Part shown: positions 59,872-64,000 of the stretch, in pieces
How the letters are laid out: every line of letters starts with the position of its first letter
Position numbering within the stretch: the stretch's first letter is position 1
NCBI RefSeq assembly: GCF_024496085.1
Contig: NZ_CP101751.1
Coordinates: 3,968,001-4,032,000 of the forward strand
From: Flavobacterium cerinum
GTDB lineage: Bacteria > Bacteroidota > Bacteroidia > Flavobacteriales > Flavobacteriaceae
Length of the DNA: 64,000 bases
Reading direction: 5' to 3'
Notes under the pieces: generated by a model
What the model saw: only the letters and a program-made list of their open reading frames with translations
What the model was told of the DNA's origin: nothing
Database searches by the model: none
Position numbers and translations under genes: made by a program

Positions 59872-62800
59872 TTAAAGCACTTTTTTGAAAACAGTCTGAT
59901 TCGTTTCCGTTATAACTTTTACCAATAAAACGGCTTCACTGGTGAAAAGGTTGGTTGTATAAGTCGGCGTACTCATCTTTTCTGACTGATAAATTAATCT
60001 TCCTAATAAATCATAAACAGCAACGGATATCAGGTTTTCTTTTGAAGATCGCACTGTAATCTCGCTATTCTGTTTACTGACACTGATAGCTGCAATATCG
60101 GCATTAAAATCGTGGTTTCCTAATGTTGAGTTCTTGAAAACCAATTCAAAACGATCGTTATTCACTCCTTCTTCAGCCGAAAAACCATAGCTATTCTGCT
60201 TTAGATCGTGAATAGTATTCAGCGTTTTATCTTTTAGAAAAATATACTGTTCACCCGTAAACAATCCGTCGAAATGATCAATTGAGATATTATAGTTTCC
60301 GGCTGTCGGAATATTTACTCCTAATGCAACACTGTCATTATTGTCAAAAGGTACCGGGCGACCCTGAATAGCATACGCTTCATTTCCGATCGTACTGTAT
60401 AAAGCGGCTCCGCTCGCACCGAAATCTTTCGCATCAATTCCATAATCAGCCGCTACCGTTGCTCCGGTCATATAACCGATCAGAATTTGGCTAAAAGCAT
60501 CATTATTTCCGCTTAGATTTAACCAGATACGGTGTTTTTCTATCGCTTCATTTTCAACCAATGCCGGTGCATTATTAATTTTAAAGAATTGATTAGCATT
60601 ATTGATCAACCTCATACTATTACGGAAAGAAACCGCTCCGTTGGTTACAGCATTCACGAGAAATCCTTGTCCAACCTGGATAATTCCGTTTGGTACAGCA
60701 CCTCCGGCTTGCGCTGCCGTTCCTCCTAACTTTGTGTATTTCGCATAGTTATTCAACGGGTACAAACCGGTTGACGGACTAGAAGGTGTAGCATGTGTCC
60801 AGAAATACAAACTTCCGTCGATAGTTGTATTAACGGTTCCGCTTCCGCTGATATTCGCATTGATAAAGTCAATCGCATTGATCGTAGACGGATATGGATT
60901 TCCGATCAAATTATACCCTGTAGTTGTACCTCGCTGTACATTGATGTTAACATTACCGTTATTTAAAACTCCTGTATAATGTCCCGAGAAAACCGCAGGA
61001 GTCGTCGCACTCCATGTATTCGGAATACGGATCAGATATCCTTTTCCCGCTGTAAACGCATTCGTACTCGGATTGATTGTTTCATAAGCACCGATCGGTC
61101 CGTTTAACGGATTATAAATATAAAATCGGTTGGTTAAGGTTTGCGGTGAAAAAGCTAATAAATTTTGTGATGCTACCGGCGATGACCAGTTCGTATAATC
61201 CAGACGGATCATCGGGGAACTGTTTCGGTATACATTACTATTTCCGCTGTTCGTGTTATTTTCTACCTGAACGAGATTCGCATTATTCTGAATAATAAGA
61301 TTAGCTGTTGCGGCTACTGTTACTTCACGATTGATAATAAAGTTATGCCCCGTTTGAATTGTAACGACAGCCGTTCCGCTAATTGTAAGTGAACAAGCTT
61401 CCAGATTTCCCGTTGAGGTAAAATTACCGTTGATAATTGCATGCACATCATTGTTCGGAGCGCTATTACTCCAGCTACTTCCGTTCCACGTGGTCGAAGT
61501 GGCACAAGGGACACCTTGTATCGTGAAATTGGTATTTGGAGTTACATAATTATTACAAGTATTGATCACACTTACAGTAGCCGTTCCGTCATTTGCGATA
61601 TCAGCTGCTGTAATTGTTGTCGATAACTGTGTAGTACTGATAAAAGTGGTTGCTTTATTTACACCATTCCAACGGATAACAGATTCCCCGTTAACAAAAT
61701 TAGTTCCCGTTACGATTAATGTAAAATTAGCTCCTCCTTCCAATGCTGTGTCCGGAGAAATCGTAGTGATCGTCGGATCCGGTTTTACCGTTACCGTTAC
61801 TTCTTTTCGCGCACTTTTTAACGGAGCGAATTTCCAGTTAAAAAACTGAAAGAAAGTCCCGGTTCCACTATTACTTTTAATGCTCACAGTATTATTCGTC
61901 ATCGGATATGTAATCCCCGAAGTCGCCACAGTAAGATTAAATCCGTTGATTTCACGTGATACCAGACGAAGATTGTTCTGCGCCGGCAAATAAAAATCAA
62001 GATCAATATCCTGTGTTGCAGTCCCTGTAATACGAATTACTTTCGATTCCAGCATCGCTCCGGAACTGTCTTGTAATTCTACTAAAATTTCACCAATCGC
62101 ACTGGGTCTGATACTTACCGATTTTAATTTAGTTGGTGTTGTACAGTCAAATACCAAATATTTATTGGCTACAGTAGCTTTAGCCGTTGGTGATCCTGTT
62201 GGTGTTACAGGACCAACATTCGCTAACGCTACTTCACGTTCTACAAAATACGAGCGGGTAGTTGTAAGCGTCGGAGTTGTATAAGAACTGGCGGTTGCCA
62301 GTGCTGTTGTGCTTGTTGCGGTGTCATACCAACGAATCGTTCCGGAATCAGCTGTTGATAAAGTAGCGGTCTTTCCTTTACAAATCGTAGCATTTGTGAC
62401 AGTTGGCTCAGCTGTAGTCGCTACCATTTGCACATTTAGTACAGTAGTCGCATTATTAGCAACCGTAGCCGCGATGGTTTGCGATACATATCCCGGTGCT
62501 TCAAAAGTAATATTATAATTTCCGGCGATCAGTAATTTATAATAATCACCATGTAGCGATCCGGTTTTAACCCATGCCCCTTTTAAATCGTAGCCCGGAA
62601 TATATACTTTCGCATTAATCGGGTTTCCGGACATATCGGTCACTTTACCTTGCAATCCGTAATTCGCCTGTTTAATATGATCCAAGAAGGCTTGTTTATT
62701 GTAGTTCCAAAAATTAGGTAATTCAGAAGCAGCCGGAAATTTCGTAGTTGAGATTTCAATTGTTACTTCTTTATTATGCATATAGTAGTTATTGTAATCC

Positions 62801-63906
62801 TGACGACCACCGCTTACGGTGTACCAAAGCGAACCATTTGTAGTTCCGGGATACTGACCCGCAAACACATCGTCCATATAACCATTATTATTACTCGCAT
62901 TTTGACAAGATTGTGCATAATTTTTAGAAATAAACTTAAAGTAATTGTCATGCGGATGTAAATGGTTCGGTGAAGCATAAGCATCCCACGGATAATTGAC
63001 CACTTCTACTCCTCCGTGGAAATTCGCAGCCATTACAAAATTTCTTGTTTTTTCAAAAGCCAGAAAAGCTAATGTTTCCGGTTGGTAGGCAAAAGTATCC
63101 GGATGCAAGCCGTTTAACGGATCCGGGTAATTTCGGTTTAAGTCTCTACCATTAGCATTGGCTCGGGTTGCCGTATTTCCGGCAGAGTTCATAACATCGT
63201 TACCGGTTGTTTTATACGATCCGTCAGGGTTTGAAAGCGGACTAATATAAATTTCGGTTGTATTGACCATATTGGTTACTTCCGAATCCGTACCGTAACG
63301 AGTTACCAGATGATCAATAAGACGCATCATTAACGGAAAGCCGGTAATTTCATCACCATGCATTGATGATGAATAGAAAAACTCAGGTTCTGCTTCATCG
63401 GTCTGGCAATTGTCGGATATTTTTAAAATCCACAGATTACGACCATTCGGGGTACTACCGATATTTTCCAGCTTACATAAATTCGGATATGTATTAGCAT
63501 AATACTGCATCTTAGCTACATATTGTGAATAGGTCGGATAAGCATCCCAAGTGGTATCCCATTGTGCATTGGGAGCCATTGCATTTTTATTAGCTTCGGC
63601 ACTTGGAATCTCATTATCTTCCGTACGCACCTGAAACGGTATATTATAGGTCAGGAATTTATCAAAAGTAATTTTATCAGCGTAAGCTTCCACTTTTAAA
63701 TCATCCTGATTCACTCTTTTATGACTCAACGATAAAAACGCGGCTAATTTTTTAAACTGTTGTTCGTTGGCAGCCTGGAAAGTAAAAATTACCTCTCCTT
63801 TCGTTTTTAAATAATATTGTGCTTTCGCAAGATTCGTTTCTGTCTGGGCAAATACTACAGATAAGGAGGATAGTAGAAATAAAATAATTAATGTAGTTTT
63901 TTTCAT
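59872..63906 (-). CDS. M14 zinc carboxypeptidase with T9SS type A sorting domain
   Basis: Predicted secreted metallocarboxypeptidase. Starting at the ATG at 63906 (MKKTTLIILFLLSSLSVVFA) it has 1344 residues; a Met eight codons earlier is less suited to a signal peptide. The M14 domain (about 115-415) has zinc ligands H183 and E186 (MHGDEITGFPL) and H297 (ANFHGGVE), substrate-binding NGRDLNRNYPDP, and catalytic E384 (EVTIEIS), so it should be active. Behind it come a CarboxypepD_reg-like domain (about 420-500, GLQGKVTDMSGNPINAKVYIPG), Ig-like and IPT/TIG-like segments, and a module at about 900-1110 shared with the upstream giant protein. The type A sorting domain ends TNQTVFKKVL. Confidence 0.94.
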   Translation of the reverse strand: MKKTTLIILFLLSSLSVVFAQTETNLAKAQYYLKTKGEVIFTFQAANEQQFKKLAAFLSLSHKRVNQDDLKVEAYADKITFDKFLTYNIPFQVRTEDNEIPSAEANKNAMAPNAQWDTTWDAYPTYSQYVAKMQYYANTYPNLCKLENIGSTPNGRNLWILKISDNCQTDEAEPEFFYSSSMHGDEITGFPLMMRLIDHLVTRYGTDSEVTNMVNTTEIYISPLSNPDGSYKTTGNDVMNSAGNTATRANANGRDLNRNYPDPLNGLHPDTFAYQPETLAFLAFEKTRNFVMAANFHGGVEVVNYPWDAYASPNHLHPHDNYFKFISKNYAQSCQNASNNNGYMDDVFAGQYPGTTNGSLWYTVSGGRQDYNNYYMHNKEVTIEISTTKFPAASELPNFWNYNKQAFLDHIKQANYGLQGKVTDMSGNPINAKVYIPGYDLKGAWVKTGSLHGDYYKLLIAGNYNITFEAPGYVSQTIAATVANNATTVLNVQMVATTAEPTVTNATICKGKTATLSTADSGTIRWYDTATSTTALATASSYTTPTLTTTRSYFVEREVALANVGPVTPTGSPTAKATVANKYLVFDCTTPTKLKSVSIRPSAIGEILVELQDSSGAMLESKVIRITGTATQDIDLDFYLPAQNNLRLVSREINGFNLTVATSGITYPMTNNTVSIKSNSGTGTFFQFFNWKFAPLKSARKEVTVTVKPDPTITTISPDTALEGGANFTLIVTGTNFVNGESVIRWNGVNKATTFISTTQLSTTITAADIANDGTATVSVINTCNNYVTPNTNFTIQGVPCATSTTWNGSSWSNSAPNNDVHAIINGNFTSTGNLEACSLTISGTAVVTIQTGHNFIINREVTVAATANLIIQNNANLVQVENNTNSGNSNVYRNSSPMIRLDYTNWSSPVASQNLLAFSPQTLTNRFYIYNPLNGPIGAYETINPSTNAFTAGKGYLIRIPNTWSATTPAVFSGHYTGVLNNGNVNINVQRGTTTGYNLIGNPYPSTINAIDFINANISGSGTVNTTIDGSLYFWTHATPSSPSTGLYPLNNYAKYTKLGGTAAQAGGAVPNGIIQVGQGFLVNAVTNGAVSFRNSMRLINNANQFFKINNAPALVENEAIEKHRIWLNLSGNNDAFSQILIGYMTGATVAADYGIDAKDFGASGAALYSTIGNEAYAIQGRPVPFDNNDSVALGVNIPTAGNYNISIDHFDGLFTGEQYIFLKDKTLNTIHDLKQNSYGFSAEEGVNNDRFELVFKNSTLGNHDFNADIAAISVSKQNSEITVRSSKENLISVAVYDLLGRLIYQSEKMSTPTYTTNLFTSEAVLLVKVITETNQTVFKKVL

Positions 63907-63927
63907 ATAATTATGCTTTTGGGTTTT

Positions 63928-63935
63928 CAAAATTA
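63928..63935 (-). promoter_or_regulatory. Possible -7 element of the M14 peptidase gene
   Basis: TAATTTTG on the minus strand fits TAnnTTTG, 22 bp upstream of the chosen ATG, which supports that start over the Met at 63930. No clear -33 box. Confidence 0.4.
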
Positions 63936-64000
63936 ATGAAAAAAAATTAACATAACTTTATATGTTAGTATTGTTTTATTAAATAAAAAAATACAAATAG

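Noticed and set aside
1..64000. CRISPR arrays, tRNA/rRNA genes, insertion sequences, prophage
   Set aside because: I looked for regular spaced repeats, tRNA-like cloverleafs in intergenic DNA and transposase or phage motifs and found none I could support by eye.

Overview
The window reads as a chromosomal segment of a Flavobacteriaceae bacterium (Flavobacterium or a close relative). The evidence is AT-rich intergenic DNA, promoters of the Bacteroidota TTG...TAnnTTTG type, several type IX secretion system (T9SS) sorting domains (types A and B), a CarB without its allosteric domain, the alternative GlmU-like protein, type B L31, DUF4199, DUF5686 and DUF1573 proteins, and a 6S-like RNA between zapA and rny. 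I see no phage, insertion sequence, CRISPR array, tRNA or rRNA. Nearly all of the window is dense core-genome coding.

Layout. 0-4.6 kb: the 5' end of proS (minus), a Gly/Trp/Asn/Tyr-rich lipoprotein, an OmpP1/FadL-type porin and rimO. 4.6-11.2 kb: an FG-GAP T9SS cargo, a DUF1573 protein, a histidine kinase/response regulator pair and a large cobalamin-type radical SAM protein. 11.3-24.6 kb: a 1356-residue SBBP-repeat T9SS type B protein, a Kir-type potassium channel, carB, rpmH (missed by a simple long-ORF scan), a TPR-like membrane protein, a thioredoxin-like protein, a lytic transglycosylase/hydrolase pair, a small acetyltransferase and mtaB. 24.7-32 kb: an orphan peptide-binding lipoprotein, a second two-component system with a PepSY-like target gene, aspA, alternative glmU and rpmE2. 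32.3-38.1 kb: a tight plus-strand run of DUF4199 protein, family 2 glycosyltransferase, phosphohexomutase, lipid-type ABC exporter and DUF2971 protein. 38.2-43.1 kb: an EF-hand lipoprotein, and an M23 peptidase overlapping a TonB-dependent receptor. 43.3-46.7 kb: a coiled-coil protein, zapA, the 6S-like RNA, rny and convergent xerD. 46.8-51.3 kb: a surface-protein cluster of two paralogous small outer-membrane barrels, a third barrel and an 800-residue T9SS protein. 51.4-64 kb: aroQ, a DUF5686 protein, an esterase and two giant neighbouring T9SS proteins (a LamG adhesin and an M14 metallocarboxypeptidase) that share a C-terminal module.

How the genes work together: much of the window concerns the cell envelope (porins, TonB receptor, T9SS cargo, peptidoglycan enzymes, lipid or polysaccharide export). 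The rest covers tRNA and ribosome modification (rimO, mtaB, ribosomal proteins), pyrimidine/arginine and shikimate metabolism, and two two-component systems. One of these appears to control itself and a PepSY gene through a shared TTTCCCAA-type repeat.

The observations most worth checking are: the 6S-like RNA; the shared repeat in the two-component/PepSY locus; the absence of an ATG giving the 800-residue T9SS protein a signal peptide (an in-frame ATA sits where it is expected); a dispersed 28-bp palindrome; the CX4CX2C cluster motif in the radical SAM protein; and the common module of the two terminal surface proteins. I found no clear candidate for a wholly new multi-gene system.
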